Counted from the stretch's first letter, positions 25,250 through 34,656 are shown. The stretch: 64,000 nt of DNA from Blastopirellula sp. J2-11 (GCF_024584705.1 NZ_CP097384.1:2170001-2234000), one strand, 5' to 3'. The notes: generated by a model from the letters alone, not told the origin. Translations and numbers: made by a program.

Positions 25250-26326
25250 ATGCGTGAGATGTTGGAGGAAAAGCTGTCCCGCTTCGAGTTTCTCGAAAAG
25301 CAGATGAGCGATCCCGATGTCATGGGAAATTCGCATCAGATGGCGACGATTGCGCGCGAGCATGGCTCTCTGGCCAAGCTGGCGACCAAGTATCGTACTT
25401 TCAAAAATACGATCGATGAGATGGGCGAAGCGAAAGAGCTGCTGGAAAGCGACGATGAAGAGATGCGCGAGTTGGCGGAAGCCGACATCGAATCGCTGAA
25501 AGCGCGTCGCGAAAAGCTGTGGCAAGAGCTGCTCGATATGACGATCGGCGGCGAGGACGCCAACCGTACGCGGATCGTTTTAGAAATTCGCGGCGGCGCC
25601 GGCGGCGACGAAGCGGCTTTGTTCGCTCGCGATCTGTACGAAATGTACAAGCGCTACGCCGAAACCAAAAAGTGGAAGTACGAGGTGATGGAAGCCAACC
25701 CGACCGAGTTGGGCGGCTTCAAGGAAGTCATCATCAGCGTCGAAGGCGAAGGCGTCTATCGCGAACTGCAGTACGAAAGCGGCGGTCATCGCGTGCAACG
25801 CGTTCCCGAAACCGAGGCCAAGGGCCGAGTTCATACTTCGGCCGCGACCGTCGCGGTAATGCCGGAACCGGAAGACGTCGAGTTTGAACTGAGCCCGGAA
25901 GACTATGAAGTCGAACGTTATGCGGCTTCCAGCGGTCCCGGCGGCCAACACGTGAACAAGACGGCGTCGGCCGTCCGTTTGATTCATAAAGACGGCGTGA
26001 TCGTGCAGTGCTGCGAAGAACGAAGTCAGCACAAAAATCTGGCCAAAGCGCTCCGCTTGCTCAAAACCAAGCTGTACGAAGTCAAGCGTGCCGAAGAAGA
26101 GAAGCAACGCAGCGATCATCGCAAATCGCTGGTCGGATCGGGCGATCGCAGCCAACGCATTCGGACCTACAACTTCCCCGAAAATCGCGTTACCGATCAC
26201 CGTATCAATCTGACGCTCTACAAGCTGGATCAAATCATCGCCGGCGCAATTCAGCCGGTGATCGATGGTTTGGTCGACTACGATCGCCAGCAGTTGCGCG
26301 GCGACATGGGCGACCTCGAAGAATAA
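25250..26326 (+). CDS. prfA: Peptide chain release factor 1
   Basis: The 358-residue product carries the GGQ peptide-release motif in [18 protein letters not shown], where the glutamine is later methylated by PrmC. Its stop-codon reading region is [26 protein letters not shown]. The P-x-T (PET) tripeptide marks RF1 rather than RF2, which has SPF. It recognises UAA and UAG in the ribosomal A site. AGAGGG precedes the ATG at good spacing. It stands directly before prmC, 42 bases apart, a common and functional pairing. Confidence 0.97.
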   Translation: MREMLEEKLSRFEFLEKQMSDPDVMGNSHQMATIAREHGSLAKLATKYRTFKNTIDEMGEAKELLESDDEEMRELAEADIESLKARREKLWQELLDMTIGGEDANRTRIVLEIRGGAGGDEAALFARDLYEMYKRYAETKKWKYEVMEANPTELGGFKEVIISVEGEGVYRELQYESGGHRVQRVPETEAKGRVHTSAATVAVMPEPEDVEFELSPEDYEVERYAASSGPGGQHVNKTASAVRLIHKDGVIVQCCEERSQHKNLAKALRLLKTKLYEVKRAEEEKQRSDHRKSLVGSGDRSQRIRTYNFPENRVTDHRINLTLYKLDQIIAGAIQPVIDGLVDYDRQQLRGDMGDLEE

Positions 26327-26368
26327 TCGATCCAATGACGCCGCAGAGGCGCAGCCGCAGGAGATGCT

Positions 26369-27253
26369 ATGTCGGCGGAAGAGCCATGGACGGTAGGGCG
26401 CCTCTTGAAGTGGACCTCCGACTATCTGCAGCAACAACAGGCCGACTCACCGCGGCTGGACGCCGAGCTTCTGTTGGCCCAGTCGCTCGGCTGCAAGCGA
26501 ATTGAACTCTACACTCGGTTTGACGAAGTCGTCGCCGAAGCGCCGCGCGGAAAGTTCCGCCAATTGGTCAAACAGCGCGCCGCCGGAACGCCGGTCGCCT
26601 ATCTCCTTGGCCGGAAAGAATTTTACTCGCGCGACTTTCGCGTCACGCCGGACGTATTGATCCCGCGACCGGAAACGGAGCATCTGGTCATCGCCGCACT
26701 CGATCGCTTGCGTGAGACGGCGAAGTCCGCAGCGGCGCAGGTTTGCGACGTTGGCGCCGGCAGCGGCTGTATCGCCATCACGCTGGCGAAAGACTTGCCC
26801 AAGTTCCAGATCACGGCGATCGATATCAGCGCCGCGGCGCTGCAAGTCGCTCGACAGAACGCCGAAGAGCACGGCGTAGCGGAGCAAATCAAGTTTGTCG
26901 AAAGCGATCTGTTGGCGTCGCTTCCCGATAGCGCCGTTTTCGATTTGATCGTCAGCAATCCTCCCTACATCGGCTTGATCGAGAAGCCGACGCTTCCCAA
27001 GGATGTGCTGCAATACGAGCCGCATGTCGCGCTTTTCAGCGGCGAAGATGGGTTAGATGCGATTCGAGAATTAGTCCGTCAAGCGCCGTCGCACCTGAAG
27101 CCGGGCGGATGGTTGCTGATCGAATTCGGCCCGGTTGTGGCCGACGCGGCCACAGCGATTGTGACTGCTAGTGGGCAGTTCGAGGCGCCGACCGTCGAAA
27201 AGGATCTAGCGAAACTGCCGCGCGTATTGATTGCTCGGCGTAAAGCGGATTAG
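26369..27253 (+). CDS. prmC: Peptide chain release factor N5-glutamine methyltransferase
   Basis: The 294-residue enzyme has the helical N-terminal substrate domain and a Rossmann methyltransferase domain. VCDVGAGSGCIAITLAK is the S-adenosylmethionine loop, and VSNPPYIG is the NPPY motif that holds the target glutamine. It methylates the GGQ glutamine of RF1 and RF2, raising release efficiency. GGAG lies a few bases before the ATG. Its stop overlaps that of the convergent GGDEF-type gene (27250-27253, TTAG), so both end without a spacer. Confidence 0.95.
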   Translation: MSAEEPWTVGRLLKWTSDYLQQQQADSPRLDAELLLAQSLGCKRIELYTRFDEVVAEAPRGKFRQLVKQRAAGTPVAYLLGRKEFYSRDFRVTPDVLIPRPETEHLVIAALDRLRETAKSAAAQVCDVGAGSGCIAITLAKDLPKFQITAIDISAAALQVARQNAEEHGVAEQIKFVESDLLASLPDSAVFDLIVSNPPYIGLIEKPTLPKDVLQYEPHVALFSGEDGLDAIRELVRQAPSHLKPGGWLLIEFGPVVADAATAIVTASGQFEAPTVEKDLAKLPRVLIARRKAD

Positions 27254-28557
27254 CGTTCTTCGACGTTGACCGTGCGACCGACGACTTTGTATTCTGGCGC
27301 CGTGATTGGAGTTGGGCCGTTGCCTTCGTCGATCACGGTGCAGTTGCGTCCATTCTTCTTTGCGACGCGCGTCGCTTTTTCCAAACGCTTGATCACTTTG
27401 GTCGTTGTGTCATCGGCGCCCACCTCGGCGACGCCGACGCTCACCATCATTGCGACTTCCTCGCCATCCAGGTTGAAGATGGTCGATTCCAGCGTTTGAC
27501 GAATACGCTCGACGCTGCTGGTCGCATTGCGGGGGCCGGTATCGCCAAAGAAGATGATGAACTGCTGCCCCGTGGCGCGGCAAACGATGTCAAAACCGCG
27601 ATCCTTGCGAATGAGTTCGCCCAGCAATCTCCCGAATTCGGCCAGCAGCCGGTCGCCGGCTTCGGCGCCAAAACGCTCGTTGATTTTGCGGAGGTTGTCG
27701 ATGTCGAGCAACGCGACGCTGACGATTCGCTCGCGTCGGATGTCGGCTCGCCACCATTCGTAAAAGACGACTTCCAGACCGTTGCGATTGTGTAGTTTCG
27801 TGAGGCCATCGAACTGCATTTTGCGGTCGACTTCGGCCAGGCGTCGCTCGGCTCGCAAGACCGTCAGCAGCGTCTCTTGCATCTTGTCACGAAGGTCGTG
27901 TGCGAGATCAATCAGGCGGATGATCTCTTGCATCAAGCGACGTCGTCCATCTGCTGGATCGATCGAAAGATCTAAGTGTTCGATATTACTAATCGTGGTT
28001 TCGATCTGGGCCGCTTGTTCCATCAGCACCGTGCCCAGCAAGCTGCCGATATCGGAATACTCGCCCAACGAATCGCCGTTGCTATCGAGCGTATTCGCCG
28101 CTTCGGCCTGCTTGTTCAGCCATTCGCGATTGAGATCTTCCAGTTCGACCGTCAACACTTCCATGAGTCCTGGATCGGGCGAGTCGTCCATGGCGCGCAA
28201 CTGATTGTCGATTTCAATCAGCGCATCGCGATATCGACCGACTTCCAATCGCAGCACTTCGGCCGACGCTTCGACCAGACTATTGGCGACAATCGACTCT
28301 CCTTGCAGCATGCCAATATATTCAGGCGGAATCGCGTCGATCGAAGCAATCGCGCGAGCACGAACCGTGGCTTCGGGGGACGCATTCGCGGACTCGCACG
28401 AGAGTTCGCGATTCGCGTCAACCTCCGAGTCCTCTTGATGGGAATCGAGAGCCATGATGGCCCGATTTTCCTCCGCAAGTTGGCGCAGGTAAAACGCAAG
28501 CCCAAATCCGACTAGCAGATTGGCGAGCATCATCCCACTAAAAAATAGAAACAACAC
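27250..28557 (-). CDS. Membrane protein with degenerate GGDEF domain
   Basis: The 435-residue protein starts at GTG (28555-28557) or at one of two ATGs eight codons on. Residues 2-22 form a membrane helix (LFLFFSGMMLANLLVGFGLAF). A helical signalling region (about 85-250) precedes a GGDEF fold (about 260-400; ALLDIDNLRKINERFGAEAGDRLLAEFGRLL). The signature reads RATGQQFIIF where active cyclases have GG[D/E]EF, so both acidic metal and catalytic positions are replaced by Gln. It is therefore probably not a diguanylate cyclase, and may bind nucleotide or act through partners. No RxxD inhibition site is clear. Confidence 0.85.
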   Translation of the reverse strand: MLFLFFSGMMLANLLVGFGLAFYLRQLAEENRAIMALDSHQEDSEVDANRELSCESANASPEATVRARAIASIDAIPPEYIGMLQGESIVANSLVEASAEVLRLEVGRYRDALIEIDNQLRAMDDSPDPGLMEVLTVELEDLNREWLNKQAEAANTLDSNGDSLGEYSDIGSLLGTVLMEQAAQIETTISNIEHLDLSIDPADGRRRLMQEIIRLIDLAHDLRDKMQETLLTVLRAERRLAEVDRKMQFDGLTKLHNRNGLEVVFYEWWRADIRRERIVSVALLDIDNLRKINERFGAEAGDRLLAEFGRLLGELIRKDRGFDIVCRATGQQFIIFFGDTGPRNATSSVERIRQTLESTIFNLDGEEVAMMVSVGVAEVGADDTTTKVIKRLEKATRVAKKNGRNCTVIDEGNGPTPITAPEYKVVGRTVNVEER

Positions 28558-28722
28558 GCTACAGCCCCATGAATTCGTAGCTGATGCGATCGACGACTTG
28601 TCGGACCACCCTCATGGGAAGCCTACGTTAGTAAAATGTCGGAAGTTTCCGAGGGGCCCAGGATCTAGGTTTTCGTCGTCCGGTTGTGCCGATCAAGAGG
28701 GTCAGGACAAGGGGAGACTCTC

Positions 28723-29745
28723 TCAATCGTGCGCCGCTTCGCTCCGTAAGATGGCCCGACGTAATGGGTTATCGGCAGGTATAATCGACCCGCCGATCGG
28801 CGACTCCAATGCTGCGGCAAACCGATGTAGCTCCGAATCAATTCGATCGGCCTGTTGGACCAACAGCGCTTCGATCGAAATGGGGCGGCGGTAGTCGCCA
28901 TCCGCGTAGTAGTCCTGATGCGTCAGGAAGATCAATTCCAAGCGGCGAATATGCTCAAGAGCGATCCCCAACGTTTGGCATGCATCTCGAACCAGATCGC
29001 GTCCCAGCAGAACATGCCCCAGGATCTGACCATCCGGCGTGGGCGAAACGCCTCCGCTGGCGAGATCGATCTCGCGTAGTTTTCCCAGGTCATGCGTCAG
29101 GGCGCCTGCGATCGCCAGATCGCAAGTAAGCGGGTCACGCAGTATTGGATATTGGTGTCGATATTGCAGGATCAATTCTAAGACAGTTTGGGCGACGCTG
29201 ATCGAGTGCTCCAGCAGTCCTCCTTGGTAGCGATGATGATGGACCATGCCGGCCGGAGCGATGAGCAGCGGTTCGCGATTTTGCGTATAGATCGCGGTCA
29301 CCAGCTCACGGATCGCTTCGCTTTTGATTTCATGGCGACAAATCGCCAACGCGGTTTCAAACAGATCGGCGGGCTCCTCCACCGAACGGGGTTGGCATCG
29401 AACCGGATCAAAGCCTTGTGCAACGTCGTCGTCCGTTACGGGACGAATCTTTTGTAGTCGGAGCTGACGACCATGCGCTGATTCGGTATAGATCGCACGA
29501 ATTTTAAAGTGCTCGCCGATCTTCCAATCGAGACGACAAGTTTCGAGCCAGGGCGAATCTTCCCAAAGCATCACCGTTGCGCGGCGGCGATCGTCTCGAA
29601 ATTCAACACGAATATAAAGACGCCCGCTGCGAGTCACCGCTTCTTCGCGCGAGACCAATTGAACGAAGATGTCCCCACGTTCACCATGGAGCAGGTCGCC
29701 GAGCGTGTTGGATATGGAGAAAACTTCGTCATTCATGCCCTCCAT
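28723..29745 (-). CDS. OB-fold plus HD-domain nuclease, YhaM-like
   Basis: The 340-residue protein has an N-terminal OB-type nucleic-acid-binding domain (about 10-110, FVQLVSREEAVTRSGRLYIRVEF) and an HD domain. The HD metal residues are visible: His in HHHRYQGGLLEHSISV, the HD pair in GALTHDLGKL, His in ILGHVLLG and His in FLTHQDYY. This is the arrangement of the YhaM/CbfA 3'-5' exoribonuclease group acting on RNA or single-stranded DNA. Start: ATG at 29745, or the ATG three codons later, which has GGAGG too close to be sure. It lies downstream of the acyltransferase gene across a 109-base spacer holding a hairpin. Confidence 0.85.
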   Translation of the reverse strand: MEGMNDEVFSISNTLGDLLHGERGDIFVQLVSREEAVTRSGRLYIRVEFRDDRRRATVMLWEDSPWLETCRLDWKIGEHFKIRAIYTESAHGRQLRLQKIRPVTDDDVAQGFDPVRCQPRSVEEPADLFETALAICRHEIKSEAIRELVTAIYTQNREPLLIAPAGMVHHHRYQGGLLEHSISVAQTVLELILQYRHQYPILRDPLTCDLAIAGALTHDLGKLREIDLASGGVSPTPDGQILGHVLLGRDLVRDACQTLGIALEHIRRLELIFLTHQDYYADGDYRRPISIEALLVQQADRIDSELHRFAAALESPIGGSIIPADNPLRRAILRSEAAHD

Positions 29746-29762
29746 TTTAGCGGATGCTGAAC

Positions 29763-29800
29763 CCCCTTCAAGGTTTGAAGCCTCTTCAAAAACGAAGGGG
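29763..29800. repeat. Nested hairpin between acyltransferase and YhaM-like genes
   Basis: CCCCTTC (29763-29769) pairs with GAAGGGG (29794-29800), and inside it TTGAAG (29775-29780) pairs with CTTCAA (29784-29789). There is no T-run on the minus strand. It is either a weak terminator for the acyltransferase transcript or a leader structure for the next gene. Confidence 0.45.
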
Positions 29801-29854
29801 AAAGTCCAATGAAATCCTGAGTCGTGGCGCTCAAGGAGTGTGCCGATTCAACCG

Positions 29855-31069
29855 CTAGGCGCTATAGAGCGGCGATTCGAGAGACAGTTTCGCGAGTTTC
29901 GCCGCCAGGCGATCGCGCAACGTTTCCATCAGGGGATCGACGCTTGCCGTGCGATCGCGTTCGGGCGAAACTTCGATCGCCGGATCGACGTCAATCACGG
30001 CGTGCAGTTTGCCATGGACGCGGACCTTGTCGGTCAGGTCTTCCTCATACCGTTCGACCGTCTCCAGCATGCGATCGACGGAAGGATAGTCGGCCAGATA
30101 GTCGGGCAAATAGCAAGAGAGTTGTTGCGCGAGATAGATGTCGGCCAACTGATCCCAGCGGCGATTGCGTTCCTCGGTCGGCAATTTTTCTTTCACCATC
30201 GCCGGCATGATCTTCATGCGCAGCGCTTTGACGCGTGGAACGACGGCGGTTATTTCGCAGTGGCCAAGCCATTCTTCTTCCAATGGCCCGAGCAGGCGAT
30301 TGATCAAATCATCGAGTCGCTGGCGCGTGCTGCCGGTACGAATTTGCTGGAAGTGATCAATCTCTTTCAACGCCAGCAGCGCGCTGCCGACTTTGGCGAT
30401 CCGATCAAACAGCGGTAGGTGCGTTTGCGGTCGCCAGGTCAGGCGATGTTCGATCTCGGTCAGCACCGGATCGACGGCGCGACTCAGATCGCCGCGGAAC
30501 AAATACTTGATGCCGATCGGATGGATCACCACTTTGCCGCCGCATGCTTTGGCTCGTTTTTTGGCCGCCGCGCGAGCGATAAACGAAACGCCGTCTAATA
30601 ACGCATGCACCCGATCGTTGGTCCGCGTGGTCGAACCTTCGGGAAACAGCAGCAGCGGGCGTTCGGCGGTCGCCAAAGCGTCAATCGCGGTATTGATCGC
30701 TTGGCGGTCGATTCCTTCGCGATAAATGCTGAAGCCTCCCATCAAGCGAATCGCCAATGCGGTGAACCAGCCTTGGTTGAACAAGTGCCAACTCGCCATC
30801 GCGTAGAGATGAAAACCAACATCTTTGGCTAGATAACCGAGCGTCAACGGATCGGAGGTGCGGCAATGGTTGGGGGCCATCATCACGCCGTGACCGGCGT
30901 CGATCGACTCGCCGAGCAGGTGCTGATTTCTCAGCTCGTAGCTCTCCACTCCTTCCACCTTGCGAAGGTAGAGACCGTAGAGGTCAAACCGCTGGATCAG
31001 CGACGGCCACCAAGCGCCGCGATGAGGAGGAATAAACTTGTACGGTTTTTCGAAAACGATCTGCTGCAT
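29855..31069 (-). CDS. PlsC-type 1-acylglycerol-3-phosphate acyltransferase family protein
   Basis: The 404-residue protein contains the acyltransferase catalytic motif H-x4-D in MMAPNHCRTSDPLTLG and the substrate-binding FPEGSTTRTND. A conserved HPIGIKY follows. These fit enzymes that acylate a lysophospholipid or related glycerol phosphate at the inner membrane face. The protein is longer than a typical PlsC (about 250); the last 180 residues are helical and unassigned. It lies 21 bases after galE on the same strand, so the pair is probably an operon. The precise acceptor is unknown. Confidence 0.8.
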   Translation of the reverse strand: MQQIVFEKPYKFIPPHRGAWWPSLIQRFDLYGLYLRKVEGVESYELRNQHLLGESIDAGHGVMMAPNHCRTSDPLTLGYLAKDVGFHLYAMASWHLFNQGWFTALAIRLMGGFSIYREGIDRQAINTAIDALATAERPLLLFPEGSTTRTNDRVHALLDGVSFIARAAAKKRAKACGGKVVIHPIGIKYLFRGDLSRAVDPVLTEIEHRLTWRPQTHLPLFDRIAKVGSALLALKEIDHFQQIRTGSTRQRLDDLINRLLGPLEEEWLGHCEITAVVPRVKALRMKIMPAMVKEKLPTEERNRRWDQLADIYLAQQLSCYLPDYLADYPSVDRMLETVERYEEDLTDKVRVHGKLHAVIDVDPAIEVSPERDRTASVDPLMETLRDRLAAKLAKLSLESPLYSA

Positions 31070-31090
31070 AATGGAAAGCGATAGTTTTCG

Positions 31091-32074
31091 CTAGTCGTCG
31101 TAACCGTTGGGATGAGCAACGTGCCAGTTCCAAGCGGTTTTCACGGTTTCTCGAATGTCCAGGTATTTGGCGCGCCAGCCCAGTTGCTTCGCCGCCTGTG
31201 ATGCGTCGGCGACCAGTTCGGGAGGATCGCCGGGGCGACGCGGAGCGATTTTCTCTGGGATCTCTCGGCCGGTGACGTCACGACAGGCCTGAATCACCTG
31301 GCGAACGCTGACTCCTTCGCCGGTTCCCAGGTTCAAGCGGAGCGCCACGCCGGGCTCTAATTGTTGCATCGCGGTTAAGTGGGCCGTGGCCAAGTCGTCC
31401 ACATGAATATAGTCGCGCACGCAGGTGCCATCGGGCGTTGGGTAATCATCGCCAAAGATCGAAATCGCTTCGCGCTGTCCCAATGCGACTTGCAGCACGA
31501 TCGGAATCAGGTGCGATTCGGGATCGTGGTCTTCTCCGATGTCGCCATCGGGCGAAGCGCCGGATGCGTTGAAGTACCGCAGCGCCGCATAGCCAAAACC
31601 ATAGGCGTGACTGTAATCGGCCAGCGCATGTTCGATGCACAGCTTGGTGAAGCCATATGGATTGACCGGCGACTGCGTGGTCGATTCCGTAATCGGCATC
31701 TGATCCGGTTCGCCATAGGTGGCGCAGGTGCTGGAGAAGACGATGCGCCGCACATCGGCTGCTCGCATTGCGTCTAGCAGCGAGAGAGTCGCGACAATAT
31801 TGTTGCGATAGTATTTGGCCGGATCGGTGACCGATTCTCCCACCAAAGCGCTGGCGGCGAAGTGCATCACCGCGTCGATCTTCAGCTCGCGCATCAGACC
31901 GGTCAGACGTTCCCCTTCATGCAGATCGCCCACAATCAGTCGATCGGCCGGGACCGCGCCGCGATGCCCTTGCGAGAGATTGTCGTAAATCCAGACGTCA
32001 TGTCCTTGCCGACTCAAGAGGCGGGCAGTGTGCGAGCCGACATAGCCGGCGCCGCCAGAAACCAGGACATTCAT
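31091..32074 (-). CDS. galE: UDP-glucose 4-epimerase
   Basis: The ATG at 32072-32074 opens MNVLVSGGAGYVGSHTARLL, the NAD-binding Rossmann loop of extended short-chain dehydrogenases. Serine and threonine of FSSTCATYGEP with YGFTK (Tyr-x3-Lys) form the active site. RYFNASGASPDGDIGEDHDPE and GDDYPTPDGTCVRDYIHVDDLA are specific to GalE. It interconverts UDP-glucose and UDP-galactose for surface sugars. The length, 327 residues, is standard. An in-frame 20-residue extension is not conserved and is dropped. It is co-directional with the acyltransferase gene, which suggests an envelope role. Confidence 0.93.
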   Translation of the reverse strand: MNVLVSGGAGYVGSHTARLLSRQGHDVWIYDNLSQGHRGAVPADRLIVGDLHEGERLTGLMRELKIDAVMHFAASALVGESVTDPAKYYRNNIVATLSLLDAMRAADVRRIVFSSTCATYGEPDQMPITESTTQSPVNPYGFTKLCIEHALADYSHAYGFGYAALRYFNASGASPDGDIGEDHDPESHLIPIVLQVALGQREAISIFGDDYPTPDGTCVRDYIHVDDLATAHLTAMQQLEPGVALRLNLGTGEGVSVRQVIQACRDVTGREIPEKIAPRRPGDPPELVADASQAAKQLGWRAKYLDIRETVKTAWNWHVAHPNGYDD

Positions 32075-32300
32075 GATGGGGGCCTTCCCTTTTAACGGGC
32101 TTCCATTTTCGACCGTGCGATCCGTTGCGCCCAAATTTTGGACGAAATCGCCATTAGGATCAATACGACCGGTAAGGATAACCGTAGCTTGAAGTTACGT
32201 TTTTAAGACCGACGAAATCGGGGTAGTTTCAATCTAGCCCTGTTTGCCGCCGATATTGGATAATGACGCACTCCAACATACCGCGAGAAAATCGGCAGGC

Positions 32301-33242
32301 ATGGCCAGATTACGACGAAAATTAGTTCGCCCCCAGCCGCAACTGCGCGGCAACGTCGCGGCTCGCATGTCGGCGGCCTTTGCCGACTATCTGCAGAGCG
32401 AGTGCCATTTGGCCGCCAATACGGTGGCCGCCTACCGGCGTGATTTGGTCCGCTTTGAAAAATGGCTCGGATCGCGCGAGATTCGCACGCTGCGGGTGGG
32501 GGAACTCTCGGACTATGTCGCCTGGCTTTACAAGCAAGAGTTGGCCCCTGCTTCCATTGCCCGTGCGGTCGTGTCGCTCAAGATCTTCTTCCGCTATCTC
32601 CAACTCGAAGGAATCTTGCAAGACAACCTGGTCGAATTGCTTGGCAGCCAAAAAATCTGGCGCCGCATTCCGTCGGTCATCGCCCCGCACAAGATTGATG
32701 ATCTGCTGACCGCGCCTTGGAGCGAAGATCCTTATTGGCGTCGCGATCGGGCGCTGTTGGAAGTGTTGTACGCAACCGGTTGCCGCGCCTCGGAAGTCAG
32801 CAGCTTGCGATTGGATGACGTTCATTTAGACGAAGGTTATGTGAAGTGCGAAGGCAAGGGATCCAAACAACGGATCGCACCGCTGGCTCAAAAAGCGGCG
32901 CGCGTCGTTCGAACGTATCTCGACGAGGAACGCCCTCGATTGACGAAAAAAAATCTTCGCGACGCGGCGTTTCTCTTTTTGTCGCGTAGTGGAAAGCGAT
33001 TATCACGCATCGCGATTTGGGAGTTAGTGAAAAAGTACGCCGCGAGGGCCGGGATCGATCCTGACGTCAGTCCTCACTCGCTGCGGCATAGTTTTGCGAC
33101 CCACTTGCTGGCTGGCGGCGCCGATCTGCGGCATGTGCAAGAGATGATGGGACATGCGAGCATCGCGACGACGCAAATCTACACGCACGTCGATCAGTCA
33201 CGGCTGAAAAAGGTGCATGCTCAGTATCATCCCCGGGCTTAA
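32301..33242 (+). CDS. xerD: Tyrosine recombinase XerC/XerD type, probably XerD
   Basis: The 313-residue protein (ATG at 32301) has the N-terminal SAM-like core-binding domain (FADYLQSECHLAANTVAAYRRDL). The catalytic domain shows Arg in ATGCRASEVSSLRLDD, HSLRHSFATHLLAGGADLRHVQEMMGHASI (His-x2-Arg and His) and the Tyr nucleophile in TTQIYTHV. These complete the R-K-HxxR-H-Y set. Length and motifs match chromosome-dimer-resolving Xer recombinases better than phage or integron integrases. A TTG at 32244 would add 19 residues. A 40-bp tandem repeat starts 30 bases after the stop. Confidence 0.9.
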   Translation: MARLRRKLVRPQPQLRGNVAARMSAAFADYLQSECHLAANTVAAYRRDLVRFEKWLGSREIRTLRVGELSDYVAWLYKQELAPASIARAVVSLKIFFRYLQLEGILQDNLVELLGSQKIWRRIPSVIAPHKIDDLLTAPWSEDPYWRRDRALLEVLYATGCRASEVSSLRLDDVHLDEGYVKCEGKGSKQRIAPLAQKAARVVRTYLDEERPRLTKKNLRDAAFLFLSRSGKRLSRIAIWELVKKYAARAGIDPDVSPHSLRHSFATHLLAGGADLRHVQEMMGHASIATTQIYTHVDQSRLKKVHAQYHPRA

Positions 33243-33271
33243 GCGGTTGACCACAGAAGAAATCGACCACG

Positions 33272-33570
33272 GTTGGGACCGGATCGCTTTGTCTTTCCGT
33301 CCGAAAGGTTGGACAGGACCGGATCGTTTTGTTTTTCCGCCCGAAAGGTGGGACAGGACCGGATCGTTTTGTTTTTCCGCCCGAAAGATGGGACCGGACC
33401 GGATCGCTTTGTTTTTCCGTCCGCAAGTTGGGACAGGACTGGATCGCTTTGTTTTTCCGTCTGAAAGGTGGGACAGGACCGGATCGCTTTGTTTTTCCGC
33501 TCGAAAGATGGGACAGGACCGGATCGTTTTGTTTTTCCGCCCGAAAGGTGGGACAGGACCGGATCGTTTT
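33272..33570. repeat. 40-bp tandem repeat, about 7.5 units
   Basis: Direct repeats of exactly 40 bases begin with GGATCG at 33281, 33321, 33361, 33401, 33441, 33481 and 33521, with a partial copy at 33561. The core is GGATCGyTTTGTTTTTCCGy followed by CyGAAAGGTGGGACAGGACC. Copies differ at a few positions (C/T at 7; A/G in AAAGATG/AAAGGTG). Because 40 is not a multiple of three, the unit rotates through all frames and all remain open, so long frames here are artefacts. There are no unique spacers. Confidence 0.95.
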
Positions 33571-33961
33571 TCTCTGAGAGCTACCTGTTTGGGGGTGGGG
33601 CAAGTCGGCGATCAATGTCTTCCTCCCGAAATTCCACATCAAAGGTCTAGTTTGGGTTGGATGTTTGGACAGGACAAACATGCGTTAGGAGCGTCCCGTT
33701 GTCCCAGCATTCCATGTCCCCATCACGCACCATTTTCGACCGCTGCACGAGCTTGATACGGGGGGATTTTCCGTCTGCAATGGACCCCAGTTGCGTGCGC
33801 TTCGTCAAGAGACAATCTTCGCCATGCCAGGGCGCCATCGCCACCCAAGATGGTGGCGATGATCGGTCGAGAATTCATTCGGCTAGAGCGGTTTCCTGCT
33901 AGATGCTCCATTTTGATTTTCCCACGATTGAAAGTGAAGACGGTGCTCGGCACGTATCGAC
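33571..33961. other. Spacer without a convincing gene
   Basis: About 390 bases between the tandem repeat and the next inverted repeat. Short frames on both strands lack domains or ribosome-binding sites. Nothing else is seen here. Confidence 0.5.
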
Positions 33962-34055
33962 ATCAGCCGCACGGCGTTAGCCGCGGTTTTTGTCTCCAAT
34001 TTTCCGTCGACAAAGAGTTCCTGTCAGAAACCGCGGCTAACGCCGTGCGGCTGAT
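33962..34055. repeat. Inverted repeat with perfect 28-base arms
   Basis: The arm 33962-33989 (core CCGCACGGCGTTAGCCGCGG) is the exact reverse complement of 34028-34055, around a 38-base spacer. It lies about 80 bases past the stop of the ExbD gene at 34136 (minus strand), so it may act as a transcription end for the long minus-strand operon. No T-run is adjacent. It looks like a dispersed repeat element. Confidence 0.85.
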
Positions 34056-34135
34056 TTTGGGGGAGAAGCTAGACGACAGGGGACTCTTTGTTCAGCTTGC
34101 TGAAAAGCGCTCTAGGCAAGAAACCTGGCTTCGCC

Positions 34136-34642
34136 TTAGCCGCCGCCGGAAGAGGGCGAAAACTTGACCTTTTCGATCAAGCGTTGGATGTTCCCCTCTT
34201 TGTCGACGCGGCCGGTGACGGCGGTCATCGCTTCGATGACAAACTCATACTGCAAGTTATAGTCGGCGTCGATTTCGATCTCGGCGGTTTCTCGCGCCGA
34301 GCCGGGACCGGTGTCGGTGCCGATTTGCGCGACGATTTGGTCCTGCAGCTTTTTGAACTTGTCTTGATAAGACAAGCCGCTGAAGGTCCGTTCGCCGAGA
34401 CGGACTTCGTCTAGTTTGCCGGTCGGCGTGGCTCGCAGCGTGAGCTTGAGCGGCAAGTTGTCAAAGCTGGGCGAACCTTGCGCCGCGGCCGGCATCTTGA
34501 TATCGAAGTCTCCTTCCATCGCCGCGACTTTGAACGTCATGACGAAGAAGACGAGCAGCTGAAACACGATGTCGATCATCGGCGTCATCTGCAATTCGAT
34601 TTTGTTGCCCCCTTCATGGCGGGCCGAATTTCGTAACTTCAT
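34136..34642 (-). CDS. ExbD/TolR family biopolymer transport protein
   Basis: The 168-residue protein has one membrane helix with the channel aspartate in LQMTPMIDIVFQLLVFFVM, the ExbD/TolR signature, followed by a periplasmic alpha/beta domain and a Ser/Gly tail. It should pair with the TolQ/ExbB-type protein to turn proton flow into motion at the envelope. AGGAAG stands ten bases before the ATG. It is the last gene of the minus-strand group, 14 bases after a second ExbD. Confidence 0.92.
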   Translation of the reverse strand: MKLRNSARHEGGNKIELQMTPMIDIVFQLLVFFVMTFKVAAMEGDFDIKMPAAAQGSPSFDNLPLKLTLRATPTGKLDEVRLGERTFSGLSYQDKFKKLQDQIVAQIGTDTGPGSARETAEIEIDADYNLQYEFVIEAMTAVTGRVDKEGNIQRLIEKVKFSPSSGGG

Positions 34643-34656
34643 GGGCGTGCGACTTC

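Noticed and set aside
32301-33242. Integron integrase with the tandem repeat as an attC array
   Set aside because: The protein lacks the extra integron patch, the repeats are identical short units without cassettes, and no cassette genes follow.
33272-33570. CRISPR array
   Set aside because: The units are contiguous direct repeats without unique spacers, and no cas gene is nearby.
33067-33756. Long frames on both strands over the 40-bp repeat with apparent 40-residue protein repeats
   Set aside because: The unit is not a multiple of three, all frames are open, and there is no ribosome-binding site. They are artefacts of the tandem repeat.
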